Source: Rehmannia glutinosa (lineage: Eukaryota; Streptophyta; Magnoliopsida; Lamiales; Orobanchaceae). Taken from it: a DNA stretch of 64,000 nt. Shown here one piece after another: positions 54,201 through 64,000 of this stretch. The notes beneath the pieces were generated by a model. That model worked only from the letters and a program-made list of their open reading frames with translations, was not told where the DNA came from and did not search any database. Every line of letters begins with the position of its first letter. The first letter of the stretch is position 1. Position numbers and translations under genes: made by a program. The stretch spans positions 120,870-184,869 of the forward strand of contig JABTTQ020001754.1 of the NCBI GenBank assembly GCA_016081115.2, read 5' to 3'.

Positions 54201-57200
54201 AAGCAGAAGTTAATAAACATCCTAACTAGAGCATGAAAAGTGCACATGAAATGTAATGATTGATAAGAAATAAATCGAAACTATTTAAACTGCATGCAGC
54301 TTATACATGCACGTGGCTACATCCAAACCAATAAATGGTATTTATCTGAGTCAAGGTGATATCAAACTCATCTGTTTCTTCACCAATGTTACTGAACCTC
54401 CTATAGCATGGCAAAAGAAAAATGTAGCTTGCAAGACAAACCTTAGCTTCTTTTATCTCAATACTGGCATTATCAAGTCCATCCAACATTGAGGAGTCCT
54501 TGCTGACAAGTGAAACCTTAAATAGATAAAAGAAAATGAAAGAGTGAACCCCCCCTACAAAAAAGAAAAAGTACGAACATATATTACGTTTACCAACCAA
54601 AATAGGTGTCAATTGTCCTTCCAAGTCAAGGAGACCTTTAGCAAAAGCAGCTGCTGACATCTGCCAATGGCAAACAAATAAGTAAATTGAACAAGTATGT
54701 CAAGATTGAATCACACATCAAGGAACCAAAATGGAATTTGTAACACTCACAAAGTTATCCCAAATAAATCTCCAGATAAAATATCATGCATAAAACATAA
54801 AAGAGCTTGTGGATTACTATAATTGAACGCGAACCTGTACACGGCCTTCATCTGAGCTGTATATTTTTAGGTCATGACGATATGTACTGTGGAGACGAAG
54901 GAGGCCAGTACCTTCACCTGAAACAGATGGAACAAAAGAAACTTCAAAAAACAAAACAGGGCACATAAGCAGAAATAGCTCCAAATTTCATCAAAGAGAA
55001 TGATCATAGTTCAAGAGTAAAATGCAAGATGATTTGCATGATATTTAGCAAAACAAAATTCAATAAAATGCCAGATTAGGCAGAAAATACACAACTGGAT
55101 ATCTTAAGAGCTAACTGCTAACCTGGATACATATTATTCCGAAAATACCTGCCCAGTTCTTCAGCCTGCCAAAAAAGATGATGAGCACAGTGCAGGACAT
55201 ACAAATAGTTTGATTGCACAAGCTATTCACACAGAGCACAGTATTGTCATGTAAAAACGAAAATTACAGATCTTTTTCATGTTCGGAGAACCAAAATATA
55301 TAGATAAACATGCATGATGCAACAATTGTCACCTGCTTTCTGCCAGCATGAGTAAGAACACCACCATATTTAAGAACCATCAGGGCCTCAGTAGGTCGTT
55401 CTTCTTCTCCTTCACCATTAGCTTTTGGGACCTTGACCCACTTTAATGGCTTAAGTTGGACCTTTCTATAGATGCCAGAGAAATGCCCCCCCTGGATATA
55501 GAAAAGCATAAATAATCATTTAAATAACCATTACAACCATCTCCAAGAGATCCCTTGAAATTAGAGCACCCAAAAAGGTTAAGAATATATGAAATTTTGA
55601 CACATTATAAAGACTACCACTAGAGAAGAGATCAAAACTAAAAGCTTTTAAGTTCTGAACTGCATTCAAGCTACATGGGTATAGGCAAAGTAAAAGAAGG
55701 ATGCATGTAAGGTTCCAACATTCTATTCTTATTCTTATTTTTGTTTCTTTCTCGGGTGCATTGGGAGAACATGGTTGGAGATCCAATCTAAAGCCCATGG
55801 ATTTGGAGAAGATCAGTCATCAGTCACCAAATTCGTACATCAAACAGTTACAAAATTCAGTAGTTTCTGTGAACCAAGTACCACAGAAAATAAAATAAAA
55901 AAAAAGAAAGAAATTGTTGCAGTTTACTAGTTACTACTAGACAAAGACTCCCTAGAATTTAGAGAACTTGACTAGTAAACTTAGAAAAACTCAAAGGCAG
56001 ATTGCACACATACGTCCTCCCTTATTTCAGATAATATCATAAAAATAACATTGAACCTATCTTCCTTTATAACAAAGCAGGCAAAGTGAAAACAACAGTA
56101 TTCGCGCGAAACATGTGAAGAAGGGAAAATTTTGGTTGACTCCCCTTGTTCCTTACATTTGTTCAATTATAGATGGATAAGCACAAATTCAGAGTTGGAC
56201 CCACTACAATAAACCAGGATTTTAACTTCTCAACCAAGACAGTGAACAAGAGAATTTTGTATCCACAATGTGAACATTTTATTTAAAAAATTGACCTCCT
56301 CAAGCACAGCTTTCACTTGCCGAAGCTTTTCAGCATGCTCAATGTCTTCAGCTTCACTATCACTTTCTCGACCATGTCTGGATGATAATTGCATCATTAA
56401 TAAAAAGTGATCTCACAAAATTCAACATGCAGATATAGTTGTACAACTTGTTCTAACAACCTTATAAGAGTCTTGCCATAAGTTCTACTCTATTCAAGAA
56501 CATGAACTTAGAGGTAAGTTAATAACGGCTGAGAATGATGAGCAGCATATTCACAAGTATATTAGTTTTGAGAATTAAATTTAGAGAAATTCTTCCCTCA
56601 CCTAGTACGAGGTACTAAAATTCGTGTCGCATCCAAAAGATCTTGCAGTTGAACTGCACTTTTCAGCTTTGTCTGCAAAAGCATACAAGAAAGTCGTCAA
56701 GTTAATACATATTGCTGGTACATGATGCTGAAAATAGCACCAGCAAAACAAGGACAATATTTAAGTACCTCTGCCCTAGGTCTCCCCCCATTATATTTTA
56801 ACATCAAATTTAAAAGCTTTTCCTCGGTGACTTTCAACTTCACTTTCTGCTTTGGAGTTCTGTCACCACTGTCAAGCAAAGAATGATATCTCAAGTGAGA
56901 AAACCGCATGCAAAATAAAATAGAGAAAGTAGCAAAGGTGAAACATCTTACTGACGAATAATGGCAATCACACAACGTAGCTCTTCAGATTGCCGAATGT
57001 CCCAATTATCCCACTTCCCTGCCGTGTTAGTCCTTCAGTGGGCTGAACTGGCTCATTGACCTTCCATGGTAGAATTGGAGGAATGGTTGAAGAAAGATGT
57101 GGGGCTTTTGCATCAAGAAACATCTTCCTCAACACACATGCAGCATCATCGTAATATCTGCATTTAGTAAGGAATAACCAACATTCAGGAGGAAAAAAGA

Positions 57201-60200
57201 AGAAAAAGAAATAGGAAAAGAGAAAGCAAGGAAGAAAATAATTGAAGGAAAATATCGTGAAAGAAATGTATAAGAGTGTGTGCAGAACTTCGGGATTAAT
57301 GATGTACTGGCTTGTAAAGCATAGCTAGAAGAAGCTGCTAATCGGTCTCCACAGTCCATAAGCCCAAAAAGAGAGAGCATATAAACTTTGATCTTGGAAC
57401 AGGTACACAAATATTAATTAGAATAATTCCTAGTTAATAATTCATCTGATAACTTGTTATGAAATTGAAAAATCAAGGAAAACGAGACCAGCAACAAGAA
57501 AGTGTACTTGTAAGAGTTCTTAACAAAGCTCCATCCATTGACATCACAAACATAGGATCGTCCCTCGCAGCGCAAAAGATCAAATCCACAAACCTGAAAC
57601 ATCAAATGAAAATACTTTATTCACAAAAGCATTGCAGATAAACTCTTTATAGAAAGACTGTGATGGTATCACAGGCATATATCCTCCAAGCAAACTAAAT
57701 GTAGTGAATAAACAAGCTGTGAGGTAATGAAATAATAGCTTGGACTCATCAACAAAATCTTAATCAGTACATTATATGCACTTTGACCAATTGCCACTCC
57801 ATTTCCAAAGCCACTGAGTAATTCCATACTTAGTTCCAAGGAGAGGAAATAAAACTTTGAAAACTCCAGTGAGAGCAATAGAAAGGAAAAAGTTAGTATA
57901 AAATCTCTATCATAATGGATGGCAACCAAGTGGTATAGCAACTTGCAGAGAAAATCATAAGCTACAACTAGACCAAAGAAAAGAATATACTCGTAGTCGA
58001 TGCATTCATTCAATGAAGTTCTGTGAGGTAATTCTGGCAACACATTTTCATTTGAAGACCATCTAGAAGAGTCGGATGATTTTCCAAAGGCATAAAAATG
58101 TATTGTGGTTATGCAAGATGCGGGAGGTAGGGAAGACATGAAAAGTGATCTCAGTTACTGAATGCTGTTTTCCAACTATTAGCATGATGAAAATTTAAAC
58201 AGAAATAAATGAACGATACTCGACAAGAAATACACATAAAGTATTACAATGACTTACAGCTTGCCTAAATGCAATGCACACCTCTCTTGCCATTTGCTTC
58301 TCAGTAGGAGTAAGTAGAACAGGATATCTAACCTGGAAAGGGAAAAACAAAAGCAACTTTAAAAGCAAATAAGGCAATTTTAGTCGAAGATAGTGACGTT
58401 CACCAATAAGGAACTTGATGAAGTAAGAGATATCAACATTCAGCACCTTTATTTTGTTGTTACACGGAATGTAACTCATACAGCACATTCAAACTTAAGT
58501 TTTGTATCAGAATCAGATAATCATTGCGTAAAAAGATGAGAAGATTAAAAAGGAAAATGCATGAATAGTGGTTTTCCTAATTGATCTTTACATGTAAAGA
58601 GTAGAACAGAAAAAACATGAGTGAAAAGCCACTGCTCAGTTTACATGGAGGCTTGAAACCAGCAAACGAAGAAGAACGAGACATCGATCTTTATTATCAT
58701 TTGTTTTGCATTTTGCTTCTAGGAATGTAGGTAAAATAAAATGAATGGGACAGCAGAAGCAATGTTCAATGGAACTAGACATGCAGAAAGCTGCATATCT
58801 GCCAACAACCAGTGCTATAAACTATTGATGTATAAACTAGCCTCATATATTATCTCAACAGAAACAACATAAAAGACAAGCTTCACTTTGTTCATTAATT
58901 CCCTGAAAGTAGAAGGAAACTCCAAATGCATGAAATGATTATCAAGGTTCTTAGTGCATACATATCAGAATTACTTACTTCTTTACCATCGGGATTTCTC
59001 ATAACAACACCATCGACCACAGGAGATTTCCTTGCCTCTGCATGAGCATACTCGGGGCCCACTGTATACACCTAAGATACAGAAGAAGTAAAAACTTGAT
59101 TTTTAATCAAATCTAGACAAGAAAACCCCTGCAGAGTTTTAAATGGAATCAAGACTACAAGATCAAATGTACAAAAAGTCTAAAACAATGATTTCTCCTC
59201 AACCCGTTATTTTGTTATTAATAATTTTCTTTTTTGGGTAGAAGAAGGGGGCATGTGCATGGGGAAGGGAAATGTGTTGAAATCCATTAATTTTCACAGT
59301 TTTCAAAGGTTCATAAATAGAAATTCAATAATAAAAACTTCCATATCTTTTGGTCTATCAGAAATTTCAATGTTTAAAGCACATGGCAACCAACCTTCAC
59401 ATCTGTTCCCCCAGTGGGCATAAATTCCTCATATATATAAGACCCTTCACGTCTCACCCGTCTGACCTCAGGATGAAATTCACTTGAGCGATTACCAACC
59501 TGGAAAAGAAGTGAAAATATCCTTAATTGTCAAGAGAACAAAGTACCACTTAAAAAATTATTAAGAAAGAGGAGAGAATCTATAAACTAAATTAAGGATG
59601 GCATACTATAAGTTCTTCTGACTCAACATCTCAAATCAGAGGTTGAAACTGTAAATTTAGCCTGACAAAAGTTACATCTAAAGAATTTCACTTGCTTTCA
59701 AGCAACGGGGGGTTTTCTTGAATCACAAGTGAAAACTGCCCAATGCGTCTCACGTTTACATGATAGTGGAGATGGAAAGATGTAAGGATGCACGAGCCAC
59801 AAAGTCTAGAAAGAAATGAAAGCACATATCTTAGACAAAGATCTCACCTTTCGGAACAACTCCTTCATTCCCCCACCAGCTGAACTAGGGTAATATATCA
59901 TTATACTGTGATTGTCACCTTCAAACAACAGAAGATGGAAATTGGCAGGCATTTCTAGAGTAAAACGTAAGAAGAGCACACAACACCAAAGAATATCATT
60001 GATTAGTACGTGGCTGGGGCAACTTTATCGCCGACAACTTCACATTCAGAATAACTTTAGGAAGGCGAAAGAATGAAGAAAGAGAGAAGCTACTGAAACA
60101 AAAATCAGATTCACACGTCCATGATTTTGGTCAAAGATCGAAAATTCTGAAAACCAATCATGGGTAAAACTATTATCCCGATCTAATGACTAAATCCAAT

Positions 60201-63200
60201 TATCACATGACTTGACTAGAATTCCTCCAGGAACCTTACAAAGGAAAAAATTGTCCTTAAGTTCGTATAATAGAGCAAAACATTAAGGAATGGTGCAAAT
60301 ACAAATATAACAAAAGTGAGGTAATCTTATATAGTCCAAATAAATCAAAAATAATACAGCAACTAGCTAACCTATGTTTACCATCCCCCAGAAGCATTTC
60401 CGTCCCAACTCATTCTCCCAATCACCAACCAAATATACATTACGCTTCCCAATACATTTCTATACTAATACACACGTTTTCCAATACATCACATCAAACC
60501 TATCTTCCCCCAGAAACTTCCCGCAATCACCCCCAATCACTAAACAAACATACCCTAATAGGTTTTTGGTCATGACTGCCATGCCCATGGATGTAAAATG
60601 ATTAAAATAATGAGGTCTCAAATTGTGGCTGCATTAGTAATTTCTCATCCACATTTAGAAATTGCATCACGACGTTCCATCATGCATAAATCATGAAATT
60701 CCGTGATTTGTTTTATTGTAAAAAATCAGAAATTATGATTTGCAGCACACAGGTCTCAACACACAAAGACAACAATTATTTTAAGTTTCCAGAAAATTTC
60801 TCCTCTTATATTTTGTATCCTTGAGATAAATCTTCCAGCATTATTTTTACTTGAATTCCACCATATTGGGACACATCTGACAGTACAAACTTCATACAAC
60901 TTATATTACATGTGCCAGCAGCCCATCACCCAGCCATGAAAGCAAGTTAAACAAACTCATTTTCTTAATGAAGGAAGCTGAGAAAGATAACTCTTAGAGA
61001 AGATAAGATGCAACTGCAGACTCAATTCTTTTGTGATATAGCCTGAAAGGTGTAGGTGTAAAAAGCTGCCTGAAGTCAACTGATGTCACCTCACACTTAA
61101 TCAACATAACAGATTCCCTAAACAGCCACTAGGTGCAAGTTTACACTAAAGTACATCATGTTGATATCAATGTAAGATTAATTTGGAAAGAAATTTTGGA
61201 TACAGATGGTTAGGTAAAAAATAGCCAAGCAAGTCATGCCCTTATCTATCATGTGATATTCTTTATACAAAAGAGGGTACATTCTCTCGCTTCAAATTCA
61301 GTTGAAATTAATATGATAATATCAAATTTGGGAATCTGCAACCTGGGTGGAACAGTGACACCCCAAGTTTGGTGATCATATAGGCAGAACCATTACAACC
61401 AAAATGCTCCAAGACAGGACCGACATTCAATATCTTACCATCAACAGGCTTCTCTACAAAAGGCTTCCAGAATCGATTCCCATGGACCTCAACGAAATCT
61501 TCTTCCTCAATAAAATAATCCAGATCTTGATTCGGAAACTCCCGGTTAACTAGGGCGTATCTTGGGACAGGAATTCCATACATTTCAAGCCGCTGGAATG
61601 GCATCAAATGTTGTCCCACCCCACAATAACACCCCCACCAAAAAGGGCAGTTAATTAGAAAAATGCTTAGTTTCTAGAATTAAACAAAAAAAAAAAAGGA
61701 AATACAAACATAAATGATATACAACCAATGACAGGAAAGAAAGTTAATGCCAGAAAAGCAATTATTGAATAAATTCATACTCGCCAGATGGAAAGAATAA
61801 ATTCAATTAAATGTTTCAGTTAACATATATAAATTTAATCAATGTATAAACAATAGCGGAAATAAATGTATTTTCAGATAGGTAACAGAGAGGTCAAAGA
61901 CAAGAAAGGAAAAGAAAAAAAACAATAAATTTAGTTCGTAACAAGCAATCAGAAAACAGTTTGTGAGCTTGCTGGACATATTAGTTCCACTATTACAAAT
62001 TCTAGGGTAGTTCTTATGATAAAAGTAAGATCAAGAAAACAACAACAACAACAACAAACTAAGCCTTAATCCCACTATGTGGGGTTGGCTATATGGATCA
62101 TATCGCGCCATCGTTTATGGTCATGAGCCATATTTTCATTTATTTCTAGATATAACATGTTTTGTTTAATAGTATCTTTTCAAGTCTTTTTAGGTCTTCT
62201 TTTGCCTCTTTTGATTTGTGTGAGTGATTCCCTACCTTCTACACGTCGCACAGGTGCATCTAAAGGTCTCCTATAAACATGTCCAAACCATCTTAATCGT
62301 GTTTACCGCAAATTCCCCATATGTTCAGACCACATGGGTTTTTGTTTATTCACTTTTAGTCTTTTGAAATATCTGTTTTAGTGTGCACATATTGTTAATG
62401 AAATGAAGGCAACAGGTGCTGAATACTGCGAAGAGATATCTATGCATCAAGTTTCTCCACAAGAGCAAACAATGCAAACCTCATACACTTTCCTTCGATC
62501 ATGAAGAAGCCGCTGTTGTTCCAATTCATTTACAAGGAAAGGCCTATAAGAATTAAAGTGATAAAACTGCATCAGTGATGGTTTAACTGAAAAACCAATA
62601 TCATGTGTCCCAAAAAAATTCTTCAATAGTAAAAACTAGGAAAGAAACAATATCAGAGAAAAGGGCCTCCTGTCAAGATAACAGATGCACTTTTCTCCAG
62701 AGAGGAATGATGTCCATTGTGAACCTGCAAAGATATAGCTGCCCATTTAAGGAGCCAATTAGCTGTCAAATATTTTCTGGTTAATTGGGAGATGGAATAA
62801 GTCATTCTTCGAACAAGAAACACAGTTGAAAAGTTATCAACCCCTCAACTTCCAGAAATCCCACACCTAGCAGCCTTGGCTGCTGTCACTCTCCTTTGAT
62901 GGTTCCACCTAACTGCTTCACCTATTCCTCCACAATTTCACCCGCACGTATAAACTCCCTTTCTGTCTCCCTTAAACCCTCTTCTTCCATTGCCCAAAAA
63001 TAGTTGACCCAAAGTCCACCTCATAAATTGTTGAAATTAAAGATCTTAAAGGTTGAATACATGCATTCTCATTCTTTTTTTTTTTTTTTTGTTTCACAAT
63101 GTGTAGACAACAATCCACAGAGAAGCATATGGATTCTAACCATTTTTCTTTTTTGATGTTTCCTTAGAAGTTGTCACTTTGTGACTAATCTAAGATCGTC

Positions 63201-63914
63201 AGTCCCAAAGGCTACATTAAGATTACTTGTCATAAATAATATATGATGGTGATATTATGGCCACGGGATTTTTTAACACACCCTGATGATGTCCTCATGC
63301 TTACCTAACAACAGCACAAAGTTAACTCTACCGATATGCCAATGTGGCTTGCAAATGTGAGAACATAGAAATATGCAGATGCAAATAAGAAATATAACCA
63401 TATGTAAGCTTACTTTCTTAGTGCAGCATATGCTTCAGCCCTCTGCAGAGGATAGCCAGTTGAATAGAAGGCGATCAGGCAGTCACATATAGGCCAGCTG
63501 CAATTAAAGACCAACAATATTATCAAACTAGGCAATCAATTCGCATTCTACAGTTAGGCCACTAGTAAAAAAATTGACATGGTCTTGGAGATAATCACAA
63601 ATAGAAAAAACTAGCAAAAAAGTATCATAATGAAAATTGCACCAACATAAATGCTGATTAGAAAATTCACCTCTCAATAGGCTCTTCAAGAATTACCTTG
63701 TCCCCAAAATACACTATCTGCACCAATCAGAATCAAAATTTTAAACACTAGCGACAAATGATAGTAAAACTAGCGACTATATAAAACTGCTAATAGTAAA
63801 CTTGTCAACATTGCAATGACTTCAATTGGCTACATTCAGCAAAAATTGAGAACCAACTAATTACCTCAAATTCTCCAAACGCCTGGAGTCTCTCTAAGAT
63901 CTGCAACATCGGTC
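48110..63914 (-). CDS. VIH: Inositol hexakisphosphate and diphosphoinositol-pentakisphosphate kinase (VIH/PPIP5K), 5' end outside window
   Basis: This bifunctional enzyme makes and breaks inositol pyrophosphates (InsP8) that report cellular phosphate to SPX proteins. Exons, 5' to 3' on the - strand: 63914-63865, 63717-63671, 63497-63414, 62543-62480, 61592-61439, 59918-59848, 59499-59395, 59071-58979, 58332-58258, 57593-57508, 57157-56952, 56868-56769, 56672-56602, 56377-56296, 55491-55333, 55165-55123, 54917-54835, 54660-54598, 54516-54442, 53445-53320, 53179-52938, 52768-52724, 52129-52063, 51789-51718, 51339-51086, 50922-50865, 50136-49969, 49088-49014, 48487-48229, alternative last exon 48159-48110. 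All splice phases agree except exon 11, one base short. About 1,025 codons are seen; some 30 N-terminal residues lie beyond 64,000. Confidence 0.93.
49182..49341. mobile_element. GC-rich MITE, copy 2, in VIH intron 28
   Basis: The element is 160 bp with perfect 10-bp inverted ends GTTCTAAAAA and TTTTTAGAAC and the same CCTAGCGCC/GGCGGG interior as 43,635-43,790. It lies between exons 28 and 27 of VIH. Confidence 0.7.
49383..49750 (-). mobile_element. 3' end of an L1-type LINE in VIH intron 28
   Basis: On the - strand a 73-codon frame (49,734-49,513) contains [17 protein letters not shown] and a terminal LIRDW, typical of the C-terminus of plant L1 reverse transcriptase proteins. A short 3' UTR with AATAAA (about 49,430) and a C/A-run tail (plus-strand T12 G11 at 49,385-49,407) follow. 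It is 5'-truncated and sits antisense to nothing, in the same orientation as VIH. Confidence 0.7.
52314..52470. repeat. Possible short dispersed repeat in a VIH intron
   Basis: The phrase AATGGCGGAGCCAGGA followed by GGGGTGGGCC repeated twice is common in plant dispersed repeats. It stands out by composition in the AT-rich intron. No ends are defined. Confidence 0.25.
56986..57000 (-). pseudogene. VIH: One-base deletion in VIH exon 11
   Basis: Exon 11 is 206 bp where the phases of its neighbours require 207. Reading GSGIIGTF then runs GNLKSYVV and stops at TGA, whereas the next frame gives [12 protein letters not shown] leading into RHGDRTP. The missing base is most easily a G from a GGG run at about 56,992-56,994. 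If real, the protein loses its whole phosphatase domain. A sequencing or assembly error is at least as likely, since every other exon and splice site is intact. Confidence 0.75.
59919..61438 (-). other. VIH: VIH intron 5, no other feature
   Basis: This 1,520-bp intron is AT-rich. Short frames at 60,374-60,601 and elsewhere show no conserved domain. Confidence 0.6.
62037..62340 (-). mobile_element. 3' end of an RTE-type LINE in VIH intron 4
   Basis: The - strand encodes [21 protein letters not shown] and [13 protein letters not shown] with a stop between, the usual C-terminus of plant RTE reverse transcriptases. It ends in a (TTG)n tail (plus-strand AAC repeats at 62,037-62,056), the expected RTE 3' microsatellite. 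It is 5'-truncated and lies in VIH orientation. Confidence 0.75.
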
Positions 63915-64000
63915 CTGAAAAGGCCTAAAACGATAGAAAGAGAACCAAAGGCCAAATGGAGACAAGAAAAAAAAAACAAATAAACAAAAATCAGTAGTCA

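Larger units (their letters stand above)
48229..56994 (-). other. VIH: VIH histidine-acid-phosphatase-like domain exons
   Basis: The catalytic [10 protein letters not shown] motif is split between exons 11 and 12 (56,952 and 56,868). Further landmarks are [73 protein letters not shown] and [15 protein letters not shown] Ser/Asp-rich variable loop ([13 protein letters not shown]) lies in exon 25. The domain removes the phosphate its kinase partner adds. Confidence 0.9.
56952..63914 (-). other. VIH: VIH kinase (ATP-grasp) domain exons
   Basis: Exons 1-11 encode the N-terminal kinase. Readable landmarks are [76 protein letters not shown] and [12 protein letters not shown]. These cover the nucleotide and inositol-phosphate binding parts of the PPIP5K kinase fold. 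The first exon in view starts inside the N-terminal beta segment ([16 protein letters not shown]). Confidence 0.9.

Noticed and set aside
60374..60601. A small gene within VIH intron 5
   Set aside because: No domain, low-complexity composition and no promoter or conserved start context.

Overview
This window is nuclear DNA from a flowering plant, almost certainly a eudicot. It carries two intron-bearing host genes with plant-typical proteins (an h-type thioredoxin and a plant VIH/PPIP5K inositol-pyrophosphate kinase), AT-rich intergenic DNA, and a dense load of plant transposable elements. The species cannot be named from the sequence alone.

The left half (1-31,081) is a three-layer nest of Ty1/copia LTR retrotransposons. 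Element A (1,172-31,076, target duplication AAAAC) is interrupted by element B (11,928-27,598, target duplication GAGAT). B's 3' LTR is in turn interrupted by element C (19,391-27,175, target duplication AAGAA). All three are on the + strand, and each insertion is proven by a matching 5-bp duplication at its two outer edges. A without its insertions is about 14.2 kb. It has decayed gag, protease, integrase, reverse transcriptase and RNase H, followed by a very long extra coding region between pol and the 3' LTR. B (about 7.9 kb) lacks nearly all of gag-pol but keeps that extra region. C (about 7.8 kb) is a different, Sirevirus-like non-autonomous element, with gag, a pol remnant, several polypurine tracts and, in its LTR leader, seven hairpins that share one loop sequence. 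Left of the nest lies the end of a CACTA-type DNA transposon.

31,082-44,100 is a gene-poor graveyard. It holds degenerate Ty3/gypsy pieces, an element sitting inside a (TA)n tract, a hAT-like element, two tiny non-LTR insertions with long target duplications, a broken NPH3-type BTB gene fragment inside what looks like a TIR element, a probable solo LTR, and the first of two copies of a short GC-rich MITE.

The right part holds the host genes. A three-exon thioredoxin h gene (44,337-45,208, +) encodes a 145-residue cytosolic or membrane-anchored disulfide reductase. The VIH gene (48,110-63,914, -, 5' end beyond the window) has 29 coding exons in view plus an alternative last exon. It encodes an N-terminal ATP-grasp-type kinase and a C-terminal histidine-acid-phosphatase-like domain, which together set inositol pyrophosphate levels for phosphate sensing. 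Exon 11 (56,952-57,157) is one base short and would truncate the protein, which may be a sequence error. Its introns carry a MITE, an L1-type LINE tail and an RTE-type LINE tail.

The most unusual signals are the post-pol accessory protein of A and B, which shows mostly silent differences between copies, and the array of shared-loop hairpins in the leader of C. In A and B, disruptions also recur at CAG/CTG triplets, a pattern that looks technical and warns against over-reading the frameshifts.
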